A stretch of DNA of 64,000 nucleotides. It comes from Plantago ovata. Lineage: Eukaryota > Streptophyta > Magnoliopsida > Lamiales > Plantaginaceae. Location: positions 127,860,880-127,924,879 of the forward strand of contig CM051456.1 in NCBI GenBank assembly GCA_028274465.1, given 5' to 3'. Below the pieces are notes generated by a model. The model made no database searches. It saw only the letters and a program-made list of their open reading frames with translations, and was not told the DNA's origin. The translations under genes and the position numbers were made by a program. Of the stretch, positions 1 through 11,856 are shown in pieces (positions within the stretch are counted from its first letter, which is position 1; every line of letters begins with the position of its first letter).

Positions 1-593
1 CAACGAACACTTAAAGAACAAAGGTGGGCAAAATTCGGGACATAACTCAATAATGAATCTATACAAACTATACAAAACACTAGGAAGCCAACTATTTAAT
101 ATTCTCCTTATTCAATTAAAAGTTTAAAACCCCTGCTATAAAATCCATCACACAAACTTTGACTAGAACCTCCAAAGCAAAGGGAAAGAAAAACATTCTA
201 AGGCCAAATTTAGGTAGTAGTAGTATTAGTATATAGTTTCATCTCCTACAGTTTAGTATCACATGCATGGGGAGTGGTTGGGGGAGCTGGAATTATAATA
301 ACATGTATTACTTCCTCAAATGAAGTACCAAGACTGGGGGCTAGCAGTTTAAGAAAAAGAGAAGTGTATATCTATCAGAAAGTCAAGTACGAACCTCCAT
401 TCTAAAAGTCCCGCATGCATAAATTATAAATGGATAATAATCTAATATTTTAATTAACCAAAACATATGAGATAGAGATTGACTGGAAAGCCCAAAAACA
501 ACTTCAACCCTACATATTCCAAGGCTGTCAAAAAACTAATTATGCAGTGAATGAAGAAAACTGGACATGCTTATCAAGAAAAAGTAGCTGGTC
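1..593. other. 3' flank of VAP-A, no gene seen
   Basis: AT-rich DNA downstream of the VAP-A stop codon. Its proximal part is presumably the 3' UTR. I see no convincing ORF, RNA gene or repeat. Confidence 0.5.
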
Positions 594-3500
594 TTATGTG
601 TAATCTAGTAAATAAAGGTTAGACTTCAAAGGCAGAGTTGAATACCAGATCAAAAACATTGTCTGCTTCATTAGGTACCAGGATAGCATAGCCAACAAGC
701 ACACAATAACAACCATTATAAGAAATTCAGCTTGATGATTATCGATGTTTTCCTGTGGAATGATGTGGACAACTTGCACGTCACACTCTTCAATAGTAGA
801 CCCTCCTCTATTGAACTGCCATTATAAAATAAAAATAATGAAAACACTCATAGGCTTAACTCAAGTGTCAGAGTAGAATCCCTGATTACCATTTCTGGGG
901 TTATATTCTCTTTGGTTGCAGCAGGAATTGCAACGAAGCTGTGAATCAGAAACTTATCTTCATGTTGTGTGCCAGTTTGCACGCTGTTTTCTTCTTGCAT
1001 CCTTACTGCAATGAAAACCACAATTTCCAAAAAAGAAAATAAAATTATTTTGCGGCCCATAACATAAAACAGCAAAAGCCCAAAATAACACGTGTAGATC
1101 CAGGGAAGATTAAAAACCCAACATTTTATCAGTTATTGCACCACCAAATTAACTGTTTCACTTTATAAGATACAGACATTCAGCTTTATCTTAAGCTAGA
1201 CCTCGAACAGAAACAGAGGAAAGAGTTATTCAGTAGAAAAAAGAAAAATAAATCAACTACCTGTGATTTCACACGTCGATCTCGGTAATATAATTCCAAC
1301 ATTTGGGTGAGCAAAATACTTGGAGCTAGCACTCTTAACCTAAAGATGGTTAGAAAACTAAACTTCATACAGCGAAATAAATTAAGAAAAGAAAGAAGAA
1401 GAAAAAATAGAAAAAGGTAAACGGCAGGTTGGGAAAGAAAGAGCTTAACAAGTTATACGACACTGAAACCTTCCTTTCTATAGATGCTTACCAGGAAAGC
1501 AACGTGGTTCTCAGTCAAATTGACAATTGAAGTGAGCATTGGTTTTCCTTCTTCAGTTTCACTGCTCAAAATTAGGTCACAATGAATGAACAAGAGAATG
1601 TTTACGAAGGACAAACAAAATCTTCATAGAACAGAGTAGGATCGCTCTGCTTACATGGACATTGAAGCTCAAGAGGTTGTACGTGAAGAAGCTTCACTGT
1701 GCCTGCCTCCTGTTGCAGAAAGAATAAGTAAATAAACTAAGCACTGAGTGAACAACGTAATATAGATAGTAATCGGACATCATTATCTATAGAAACATTT
1801 CCAATAAATGACTTAGTAACAGAAACAAAAGATGATCAACTGCTACATTGAGATAATTCCATGCCTAAGAAGCATGTAGATGTCAGTATTCAGAACTTTG
1901 GAGGCAAACTAAATGAAGCAGTACAGACCAATGACGGAAATTATAAAATAAGAAGCATGTAGATGTCAGTATTCAGAACTTTGGAGACAAACTAAATGAA
2001 GCAGTGCAGACCAATGAGAGAAATTATAAAATAGAAAAGTACTGGTATTATTAGAATAATAGTCAACTGCAGCAATAAATAAGAATCGAGATGCATTTGA
2101 AGGTTGGGTATCACTTAAAACCAGAAATATCATACAAAGATTAAGGTTTATATACGCAACCAAAATCATGATTTAGAGCTACAAAAGTATAACTACAATT
2201 TAAAACAGTAAATTTCCACAAACGGTTATTTACAATCACTTGGATTTATATGCAATTTGACATTTTGACATTTTCAGCGTCCCGCTGAAGTTATGCAATT
2301 TGATTTTTTAACACGCTTTGTTACTTATTTATTTATTCTTTGTCTAAAAGCAACCTCACTTTCATTAATTCATTCTTTATCACAACAAATCTAACCCACT
2401 TCTACTCTATCTCAACATTATACTATTATAGTACTCTACTTTATTTTGGAGCCAAAAAGCAAATGGCACAACTTATATGGAACAGATGGAGTATATTTTA
2501 TACGCATAAAGTATTTCTCTAATAAAAGATACTAAAAACGGTTTTTTTTAATTACCTGAATGACATCGCTGTGAGGTTCATTATCAGTGCTCACAACCTA
2601 CATAAACCAAGAAAATGCCGTCAATATTCAAGTTATGTATGACAAATCCCAATGTAGCATGGAAAGCTCATCTTTAAGTTTCATCTGACCCCAGAATGAG
2701 TAGAATTTTCGTTTTCATCAACGGATGTATCAGAGCTCATAACCTTCATGAAGAGAGAAATTGTGTGTCAGTATCCTAACCATGGATGATAAATCTACAT
2801 GAGGAATGTGAATCTCTAAGTATCGTTATACCAACCTCAGAAAGATCAGTCTCACTGAACATATTGGAGCTCATAACCTGTATGAACCGAGAAATTGTGC
2901 GTCAATATCCTAACCATGCATGATAAATTTACATGTACCGAGGAAAGTGAATTTCTAAGTTTCATTACACCAACCTCAGAAAGATTAGTCTCAGTCGTGG
3001 GACTACTGGAGCTCATAACCTGCATTAACCGAGAAAACGCATCAGAAACTCAGGATCTTAGCTATGCATGAAAAATTTGCCATGTAGTATAGAAAGTTCT
3101 AGGCCACCAACCTCAGTAAGACTAGGATTTCCATTTTCATCCATGGATCTATCAGAGCTCACAACCTGCATGAGACGAGAAACTGCATGTCACTATCCTA
3201 TCCATGCATGATAAGTCTTCATGTACAATGGAAAGTAGCTCTAAATTTCTGTCCACCAACCTCAGGAAGATTAGGACTTGCATTTCTAGATGTAGATGTC
3301 CCCGCTGGAGAATCAGTTGTCTCATCAGCAACCGGAGCTAAAACCGTAGGTTGTGTGGAAACATAAACAACTCGCAGCACGCATTCATGGAAAACATCCC
3401 CTGCCTCTCTATTGAACTACAAAATGAGAAGGGGAATCCATCATTCATTAGACATTTCAACCATTTAACAGCTACTTCCTCAGTAAACAAGCACATATAA

Positions 3501-4174
3501 AAGTCGGGAACATACACTTAAATCAAAAAGTAAACTCTAAGTAGTTCAATATATATACCATGTTCCGAGCATCCTCAACATTTGCACCAGGACCTGCAAC
3601 TGCAGTTCTAATCAGAAACTTGTCCTTGCACCTTACGCTATCAGCAGCTGAAATTCGTGTCGTAACTACACAAAACACCAATTCGAGTTATATCCAAGTG
3701 ATAAAAATAGACCAACAAGCACTAAAAAAAGTCGAAAACTAATACTACTAACAATTCTCTTCGAAAATTAAAACAGACCTGTAATCTCACAGTCTGATCC
3801 TGGTTCCAGTAATCCAATTCTCGGCCGAACACCATACTTTTTAGGTTTGGTAGTCAATAACTGCACACAGATCATCCAAATTACACATAACAATCAATCA
3901 ATTCTACTTCATTTAACTAGATAATTGATCACAATTGGGCATTGAGCTCAACTGTAGACAAACTGACCTTGAAAAAAACATGATCATCGGTCCTATTAAA
4001 CAATCGGAGAGAGGAGGACAATTGTGTATTGAGCTCAACTGTTCAAGCAAAAACTCAACAATCAAAATTAGGAATCACAAAATTAACAAGCTATTTGGGG
4101 AAAATACACTTACAAGGGAAACTGAGCTCGTGTGGCTCAAAATGAAGCAACTGTCGAGGTTCAGTACTTGCCAT
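594..4174 (-). CDS. VAP-like protein with two MSP domains and repeated linker exons (VAP-A)
   Basis: VAP proteins are ER tail-anchored adaptors whose MSP domain binds FFAT motifs at membrane contact sites. Exons by eye: 4114-4174, 3968-4038, 3779-3860, 3559-3665, 3261-3416 (first MSP module, with CKDKFLIRT), then five symmetric phase-0 linker exons 3112-3165, 2975-3019, 2836-2877, 2690-2743, 2556-2597. A second MSP module follows: 1655-1709, 1492-1561, 1261-1339, 890-1005 (HEDKFLIHS). The last exon, 594-815, holds a hydrophobic membrane segment and the stop. The first five exons match the neighbouring VAP27 gene in order and phase, and most in length. The start is ATG at 4174 (MASTEPRQLLHFEP). 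Using strong splice sites, the second module's exon 2 is 70 bp where 71 is expected, so the frame breaks there. A weaker donor 22 bp downstream of exon 1655-1709 (GTTCTA) would restore it. The gene is either functional with non-canonical splicing or broken in its second half. The VAP family call is firm; full-length coding capacity is not. Confidence 0.65.
1868..2033. repeat. Two-copy 83-bp tandem duplication in VAP-A intron
   Basis: Two adjacent copies both begin AGAAGCATGTAGATG, at 1868 and 1951, and differ at only a few bases. They lie in the intron between the linker exons and the second MSP module. Confidence 0.85.
2556..3165 (-). repeat. Tandem micro-exon array, about 140-bp unit, five copies
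   Basis: Five consecutive exons of 54, 45, 42, 54 and 42 bp begin at 3165, 3019, 2877, 2743 and 2597, a spacing of 134-146 bp. Each follows AG and starts GTTATGAGC or GTTGTGAGC, and most end in GAG before a GTTGGTG-type donor. Encoded peptides begin VMSS, VVSS or VVST and are acidic and Ser-rich. The intron sequence is repeated too (for example CCTAACCATGCATGATAAA and an ACCAACCTCAG end), so whole exon-plus-intron units were duplicated. Confidence 0.85.
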
Positions 4175-6407
4175 TATCCACCAGCTCGATCGGAATCAAG
4201 TATTGTTCCCATAAGTTACTTGCAACTGATTGAAAGATGAACCCTAATTGTAATTAGGGAAATTTCTTAGCAGCTTAAGAAATGTCGAATTTTGGAGAAA
4301 AGGGAAATGGCGAGGAAGAAGACTAGGGAATATAAGGAGATACTTCCTCCATCTCATTTGTTACCAAGGAGTAAAAATTATCAAAAATTAATTTGTATGA
4401 GTATTTAATTGTAAATGTGTAATAAAGTATGAGATATAGTGATAAATTAGTTATAAAGAAGGAGAGATAAATAATACAAAATTGGTAAGTGAGTTAGTAA
4501 GTTTGTAATAGAATGCACAAAATAGAAACCTAGGAAGTTATTAATGAAATTGAGGAATTACTTGTTTAAGCAACTATCAACCAATGACTATATGATTATG
4601 AACTAGTAATGGGATCCACAAAATGCCATATGAATTTAATACTATACTATTCAGCAAACATTGCTTTCAGCAGCAATAGAAACTACAGTTAACTATTATA
4701 GGAATAGTAGCAAATTGTAGTTGAGTAGTACTTCGTAACATTGAATGAGTTGGTGCCATGTTCCATAAGGTCTAGTAATCAATAGACCATTATGAGATGG
4801 AAATGGTCTTCTCTTCACCTGTGTTAGAATGGATGGTTTAAAATCCGACATGTCAATCTTCATTATTAATGTTAGGTCAAATCAAATTGTTTGTCAATGA
4901 CTCGTACTCAAGAGGTCATATGTTTGATTCTCAAAACGGATGATTATTTAATCTATACAAAAATTGATTAAAATGAGGGCGGTTGGAGTGACGATACATT
5001 TGTAGGCCAATCGTAATTTTGGATAATATTATTGCATCACAAAAAATGTTCGATGAGTTTTTACTACAAGTGTACACCGCTTTGTTCAATTCTAAGTGTT
5101 TGGAAGAGTTGAATTTTTATCAATTAACGTCTCGACTTTTTCAAAAATTCTAGTAAAATCATGGAATTAGAGAACCGAACTGAACCATAATCACAGTTGA
5201 ATCGAGAACTCAAGATAAACCATTATCCCCTTGGAAACAACATCATATAAATTGAATAACCTTCTCCCCGTAACAAAAAGCTTTTAATGGGATAATGATC
5301 CAATCCTAATAAAATCTCGTCTCTAGATGAAGCATTATTTTTTAAGTTATCGATCCAACCGGTGGCGGATAATAGCACTATTATTTTCAAACAAGTTATG
5401 TAACCCGATGGATATTGCCCATGCTGGGTCAAGAAACAACTAGTTTTCGATCCTTCCTGATGGCATTTCAAACTCTTTATTTTACTTTTTTTTTTCTTTT
5501 TTTGCAAAAAAAAAAACCTTAAATAATTCTTTTTATTTTTAAATTATTTATCAATTATAGATTTTATAATCATAGATTACATAATCAAATTTTCAACCCC
5601 TTTTCATATTGGGTCCTGAATTCACCATTGGAATGGTGGATCCAACTATAATCATATAATCTGTCCAAGTCCAATCCAACTCATATATCAAGGTTACCTG
5701 TTTATATTTCAAATTATCTGGGATGTAACAAAAATGTGAACTGGTCCAACCGTCCAACTCAATTTTCAAAGTAGTGACTTTTTTTGTGTTACTTGTACTG
5801 AACATGCTTTAAGTGCATGCATAAACCAATTAACCATGACAAACATAAACCTTTATCTTCAAAGTTTCTTAGCTTGACCTTGACTTGCCATGCGTACACA
5901 TTCTTCTCCAAAATCCAATAATCAAGATTCAAGACTTCAATATTTGTAGTACCAAATTATATATTGCTGCTTTCTCTTTCATTTCAAATCACGAAGATCA
6001 AACTTCAAGTGGCAGCTAAACTTCAAGTCCTATAATTATAAATAATGAGATAAGATGCTGAAAACTCAGCTAAAGCCTAAAAGCCTGATATAATATAGTA
6101 TATGTTCAAGTCAAGGTTTTAGCCTAACTGTATTGAAAAAGGTCAATTATATATAACAACACAGCATGAAATTTGCACAGACTAGTATAATCATCAACAA
6201 TCATCTGTGAGATTTGATGAGCAAACTGGAATGAACTGGGGACTAAATAAGATGTCATGAAAAGCTGCATAAACTGAACAAAAATAATATCGAACACTAC
6301 TAGAAAATAGCTATGACATAATAAGTGAATTCGCGAACTTCAGTCATGCCTAAATTCATCTCTCCTGATCTGGAGCGAGAGCGTGCTAAACACTGTGAGG
6401 AATGGCC
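4175..6407. other. Intergenic, VAP27 to VAP-A; possible Stowaway-like end
   Basis: This holds the upstream region of VAP-A and the 3' flank of VAP27. A sequence near 4341 (TACTTCCTCCATCTCATTTG) resembles a Stowaway-type end, but I could not find a matching right end. The rest is AT-rich and without coding sequence. Confidence 0.4.
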
Positions 6408-8187
6408 TTATGACCTTCTGAAGAAGTAGCCCAATATTATACCCATCAATCCAATAACAAGGACAACAGTCATGGATACGCCTCCTCCAACGTTGTTGCT
6501 ACCATGTTTCAACAGTTCCTGTACGGATCAAGAATATGCACTCGATTAAAGAAGACAATCACCAGACAGTACTACAGCAATCATAGAGATTTCTGGTGCT
6601 AGTTGCAGCTAGCTCCTTGTGTGCAGTATTAGATTGATGCAAGTTTTTATCTGTCATGGAACTGTTTCGATCCTTGTTAGAATGTAAATCATACTCACCA
6701 ATTCTTGACGAAGTTTATTGCTTCGTTGAACAGCCGCAGATTTTTCCTCGTTCAATCTTGCTACAACAGATCGTACCTGTGAGTCATGAAGTATATAGAT
6801 CAGATCAAGAACCTGTACAACCATTAATCTGACTGGATCGTACAATATTCTCGTTCATCTTCTGGATTGCTACTGAACAAACATATTGTATTTTTAAGAC
6901 TAGCAACGTTTCTCATACGAAAAAAGGGAGTTCTATAAATGTAAATGGTTACCTCAGGTGATTTGTCATGGCTATCAAGAAACATTCTGGTGACCTGTGG
7001 CCACAACGAAAATGAAACATGAGCAGATAGAGAAACCGGATCAACATAAGGCACAACACGATTACAGGTTTCATTAGTACTAGAAATGGACTCAGAGATG
7101 TAACGTGGCAATATATGAAAAACCAGACTAATTTTGACAATAGATACATACATCAGTTCCATTCTCAAGTTTACTGGATGTCCTGGGAGAACCCTCTTCT
7201 GATCCCTCTGCAACTGGAGATGGCGGCTGAGGTGGAGCTACGTATAGCACTCTTAACTTGCACTCTTCGACCACACGCCCTGGCTCCTTATTGAACTGCA
7301 TACAATACAAATTCCAAGTTGCAATCACCATATTGTATTCAAAATAGTTGTTTCAGAATGTTATCATCGATCATCAGCATGCATTTTAAGTCTCTTCGGG
7401 GCAATATCTAGTATTCTCCTAGACCGGGATTACAGAACCATCATTATAGTCTAATGAAATCAATGTAAATAAGGCATAAGCTAACCATTTCAGCAGTAAT
7501 GTCTTTAGTTGATAACTCTGAGCTAGTAACTACGCTCTGTAGCAGAAACTTGTCACGGCATTGCATATCTGCTGGAGCCTCCTTCTGCGCTTGCATTGTA
7601 ACTATAATGACATCACGTGAAACACGAATCAACATTATTGATTTTATACAATCACTTGCAATCTAATTAAGGCCAAATAACTTCACAATGTAGAAGGTCA
7701 GAATTTTGACCGGACTATTTGAATTCGGTTCAAGTAAACAAACAAGATTAAGCAATGTACATCCTTGAAATAGAAACATGTAGGAAATGGTTCAGAAACA
7801 ATACCAACAATGTCACATGTTGAACGCGGTTGAACAACTCCAGTGTTTGGTCGGACGCAATATTTCTTAGGATTTGTTGTCTTAACCTACAAAAAGAAAC
7901 CAACAATCCAGGGATATAGAACAGTGTAGACTAATTTTCAAGCATTTTGCAAAATGAGTGAAAATGTACCTTGAAAGCAACATGACTTTCGGTCTTGTTG
8001 GCCACTTGGATGGAACAAGAGATCTGTTTCTTGAGCTCAACTAATCATAAAAGGAAACAACACATTAGAAATCTTTATGGAAAGAAGAAAAGGTATATCA
8101 AGTAAGTTCTAGATGCTGGAGAAAGAACTCACAGGGGAATTTGAGTTCGAGTGGCTCGACGTTGAGAAGCTCTGGAGAAGAGGTCAT
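6408..8187 (-). CDS. VAP27: VAP27-type vesicle-associated membrane protein, MSP domain
   Basis: An ER-anchored adaptor, predicted 232 aa, in eight exons: 8133-8187, 7970-8040, 7805-7886, 7486-7601, 7152-7295, 6953-6994, 6699-6776, 6408-6518. Total coding length is 699 bp and in frame. The start at 8187 gives MTSSPELLNVEPLELKFPF. The MSP domain spans roughly residues 8-125, with the VAP signature KTTNPKKYCVRPNTG and the CRDKFLLQS strand that lines the FFAT pocket in known VAPs. A Pro-rich linker follows, then a coiled-coil exon (VRSVVARLNEEKSAAVQ). A tail anchor of about 20 hydrophobic residues ends FFRRS. Length and layout are normal for plant VAP27. It lies head-to-tail with VAP-A and shares its exon phases, so the two are probably an old tandem duplication. 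Confidence 0.93.
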
Positions 8188-8894
8188 TTTGTTTTCTCTG
8201 GGATTGGAAATGGAAGTGAAGTGGAGAAGAAAAGAAAATGGTTTGTTTGGTTGAGTGAGTTTTGATGTGTACCTGCCTATATGTTCTCAGAAACTTGGGG
8301 TGATCCAAGAATTTCTGAATGGTGAGGTAATAAGATAGTTATTTTTAGTCTTGAATTACATGCAACAAACTTGCCAATTTGTCATTGTACACGTGGAAAT
8401 TATTATGAAATTAAACAAAAACGTTTTGTTTTTGGTGACCAAATTTTATCAAGAAGTTGAAGAAATGGCAAAGTGATAATAATTCCAACCTACATATATA
8501 GTTCTCACTTCACAGTATTGCTAATTCTTCTATACTTCATGGCAAGTTCTCCAATCTCCATCAGGCTTATTACAGGCAACTATCCATACACGTACGATCG
8601 AGTGGCGGCATATCATTCCATATCATTGGAACGGACATTTCTTTCGTGAAGCTCGATTTGTTCCAGAATTCAAATTGCCTATGTGACGCATGACATGCTA
8701 GACTGGCAGGGTCGCTTATCGTCCTTCGTTGAAATCAGACTTGTATTTCGAAAGAAAAATTACACTAGAGTGACAAGTATTTGTGTATAACGGAAAACAG
8801 TTTTACAGAGAAAATTATTAATTGTAGTACTAAATAGAAAAATGGAAATCATGAAGAAATGATTAATCCAGAAAGTAGACAGTTTTTTTAAAGT
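8188..8894. other. Intergenic between VAP27 and SEC14-like gene
   Basis: The promoter and 5' UTR of VAP27 lie on one side and the 3' end of the SEC14-like gene on the other. No coding sequence is seen. Confidence 0.4.
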
Positions 8895-11210
8895 TCAATT
8901 CTTGAGTTCTGCTATACATTGTGATAGTCCTTGCAAAACCAATTTGGTATCTTCAAGTTCTGCTTCCAGCATCCCGATTTTCTGATGAAATACGAAGATT
9001 CAGTTAGATCGATTCAAATTACCAGATGAAATTTTGTACATGAGAAGATAAACTCACTCTATTTGCATTTTCTAGCACAGGTTGCAATGCTTTGATCCTC
9101 GGTAACATAGAGACATCCAGGTCTTTCCCTGCAGAGTCTTCCCTGGATAAGTCACTGGTCGGTGAAGTTACATCGTAGCCATCATTGTATTGATCACTCG
9201 AACTGCCTGTCACGCTATTTTTATATTCCTCTTCGGTAGAAAGCATTCCCTGAAAAATGAAAAGGACAAATGCTAGATTTTTTATTAATGATTTTTTTTT
9301 TCATAAAATCAAATTCATGCAGGCACAGAGCGAAAAATCTGCTAAAACCTGAAGCATTTCTGTGACTTCAGGATCACTCCATGGCCCTTTGTTGCTGAAA
9401 AGGCAGCCGCCTGAATCAGAACATGTGCAATTTCCACCAAAGAAGCTAGGAAGGTTACTGCAGCAATATGAAAGACATTGTTCTAATAAATGTAACATTC
9501 TGTACGCAAATACGCAATACATCTTGACATCTTGTTTATCTAAAGCATAAAGCAGAGTTAGGCTCCATTCTCTTCGTTTGAACAGAATTGAATGAAACTG
9601 AGTTGTACTGAACTTATTTGTAGTATAAAAAACAATTCAACAAATCTGAACTGAACTGAATTGAATTAAATAAATCTAAACAAAATGAACTGAACTAAAC
9701 AAAATTGAACTGAAATGAGTTTTCAAACGAAGATAACATAGCCTTACCTTGGATCAATGGCTTCAAGGAGGCTACTTTTGTAGTCAGTGCCGAGCACCTA
9801 CATACAATATATATTCTGTGTAATATGTAAACTGATCTTAGGGAACCTATGAAGGTTAAGAAATCACATTTGCAAAATAAAAAATATGAGAAAAGTGAAA
9901 TATTTGCAGGAATCCATTACTTTGATCTTCGCTAGAGTTCGTCCATCAAGAAAAGCCGAGACAGCTCTCCACAGCAATTTAAAACTGGATCCAGCATTTA
10001 TAATAAAAAGCTGATGAAGTGTCTGCAAATATCACGAACGCTTAAGTACCACGTAAACATTAGTCCGTAAAAATGGCCATGATCCTGGAATTCCCAAAAC
10101 TGAACCTTGCCTGTCTCAGCATAACTCTAGTACATATAACATCAGATTTCATGGCACCTGAGCAACTTACCTCAGGATAGTAGCTGCTATCGATTTTTTG
10201 AAGTTCCATAAAAAGATACCTAGCAGGCTTCGAGAACTGTGCCATTCCCTGTGAGAAAATGATGTCCCAACATGAATTAAGATCACGATTCACAGGCTTC
10301 GCTTATTTTGTAAACAGGAACTCTTACCACATCCTTAACATCCAAGATGCTTAGAGTCGAAGCTATGTGTTTCTTGGCAGCGATTGAGCATGCAGGAAAT
10401 CTCCAATGTAGAGTCTTCTCTTGTTCAGAAACATGATACTTGACAAATCTATCGATCGTGGATACTTGAAGAAACCTGTCAAGATTGACCATTCCTATTC
10501 TCTCAATGTAAACAGGCCTCCCATCTCTATCAACTCCATGAAATCCATGAGGATAAATTTTTTTAACCTCTTGAAACTCTTCAAACTTAAACTCCTGCCA
10601 CATAGTCAGTCACATTAGCTACAGCTTCTACGTAACATTGAACGGGTATGGATACTCTCAGAAAATCGAATGTACCTTCACAATTTTGTCAACGCCAAAG
10701 TCCTCTCGCCACTTAAGATAGTGCAGAAACATAACTTTAGCTTTCGCCAGATCGTAGTCCCTCATCCTAAGGAATCTGCAATTAATATTACACAGTCACA
10801 TTTATGCATGTCTACCACACAAATTGTCAGAATGAAACAGTAATAGAGAATTGTAACCTCAAAAGAGTATGATAATCAGAGTTCTTCACCGGCACTTGAC
10901 CCTCAACAGCAAGTAGTTCACGAAACGAATCAACTATCTTCTCGTCGTTAGGATTATGAGGTCCTTCGCGGACCAGCCTGATGCTTTTGCTCCTCATTAG
11001 TTTCTTGAAAGATCCCCGATACTTGTATTGGGACGACATCAGTGTTATCCAACTAAGGCGAGGTTTTGTTCGCTGCTTCAATGGTGGCAAGTTCCAGTAA
11101 GTTTCAATTGGAGGGTGTAACAATTTCGTCTTCGTTGAGCTACAGTACACAGGCCTGATTGCACTTGCCGAAATCGCTATGTCTTTGAGAGGTTCCTTCT
11201 GTTTCTGCAT
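8895..11210 (-). CDS. SEC14-like phosphatidylinositol transfer protein (SFH type)
   Basis: CRAL-TRIO/Sec14 proteins exchange phosphatidylinositol and phosphatidylcholine and feed phosphoinositide synthesis. Nine exons: 10858-11210, 10676-10775, 10328-10594, 10171-10248, 9921-10022, 9748-9797, 9349-9457, 9058-9249, 8895-8981 (1338 bp, 445 aa, in frame). A basic, Ser-rich N-terminus leads into a CRAL-TRIO N domain (ending [18 protein letters not shown]). The lipid-binding domain contains [20 protein letters not shown], then [29 protein letters not shown] and [11 protein letters not shown]. The C-terminus ends in a short heptad-like segment ([19 protein letters not shown]). It is shorter than nodulin-domain SFH proteins and lacks that domain. 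The ATG at 11210 lies just after an AG acceptor. An upstream non-coding exon ending near 11592 (CAG/GTATCT) probably supplies the 5' UTR. Confidence 0.9.
9561..9743. mobile_element. Tourist-like MITE in SEC14-like intron
   Basis: A non-coding element of about 183 bp between TTA duplications. The right end, read on the minus strand, is GGCTATGTTATCTTCGTTTG and the left end is GGCTCCATTCTCTTCGTTTG. The interior is a degenerate GAACTGAACTGAATTG repeat. The TTA target and GGC ends fit PIF/Harbinger-derived Tourist elements. A related copy lies at 22548-22699. Confidence 0.7.
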
Positions 11211-11325
11211 ACCTCTGCAACTGTCAAAACATGTTACTATATCAAACCAATCACACTAGAATTTCATGACATTTTAGTCACTAGATGATCTATATATAAG
11301 GAATTTCAACTATTTGAGAAATTGA

Positions 11326-11331
<6 letters not shown>

Positions 11332-11420
<89 letters not shown>
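11332..11420. repeat. (AT)n microsatellite, about 89 bp
   Basis: An uninterrupted alternating TA run in the probable 5' UTR intron of the SEC14-like gene. It is likely highly polymorphic. Confidence 0.97.
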
Positions 11421-11422
<2 letters not shown>

Positions 11423-11774
11423 CATTTGGACAACAGGAACTTGTTGTAAAACCAACATAGAAAGGCATCATCACAGGGAGTGTTACAAACAAAAGCATGA
11501 AAACATGTTAAAGATTAATGTAAAAAAGAAGGATTAAGGATAGAAATTGTAAAAAACTTACATGAATAAGGGCAATGCAGAAAAGATACCTGAGAACTGA
11601 AAATACTCAAATGAGCATTGAAAGGACAAAGGAAGAAATATTTGAAAGTTTAGGAATCTAATGCCATGGGGTGGAGTGGCATAAAATATTAGAATATGGA
11701 ATTGTTTGAACTTGAAGTAAGAAAATAAAACCTGGATTAAATTAATTATCCATTTGGAAAATGAAAATGTTGAA

Positions 11775-11856
11775 CGTGGTCGGCAGGATTCGAACCTGCG
11801 CGGGCAAAGCCCACATGATTTCTAGTCATGCCCGATAACCACTCCGGCACGACCAC
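11775..11856 (-). tRNA. tRNA-Ser(AGA)
   Basis: An 82-nt class II tRNA on the minus strand. The acceptor stem pairs GTGGTCG with CGACCAC, followed by discriminator G. The D-arm contains GCCGGAGTGGTTAT. The anticodon stem CATGA/TCATG closes a CTAGAAA loop with anticodon AGA. A long variable arm (GTGGGCTTTGCCCGC) is typical of serine tRNAs. The T-arm has GGTTCGAATCC, the internal B box. No intron; CCA is not encoded, as expected for a nuclear gene. Confidence 0.95.

Noticed and set aside
4341-4530. Second Stowaway MITE upstream of VAP-A
   Set aside because: The left end looks right (TTCCTCCATCTC) but no complementary right end was found.
11310-11537. ORFs of repeating Tyr-Ile over the (AT)n tract on both strands
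   Set aside because: Products of the dinucleotide repeat; no coding signal.
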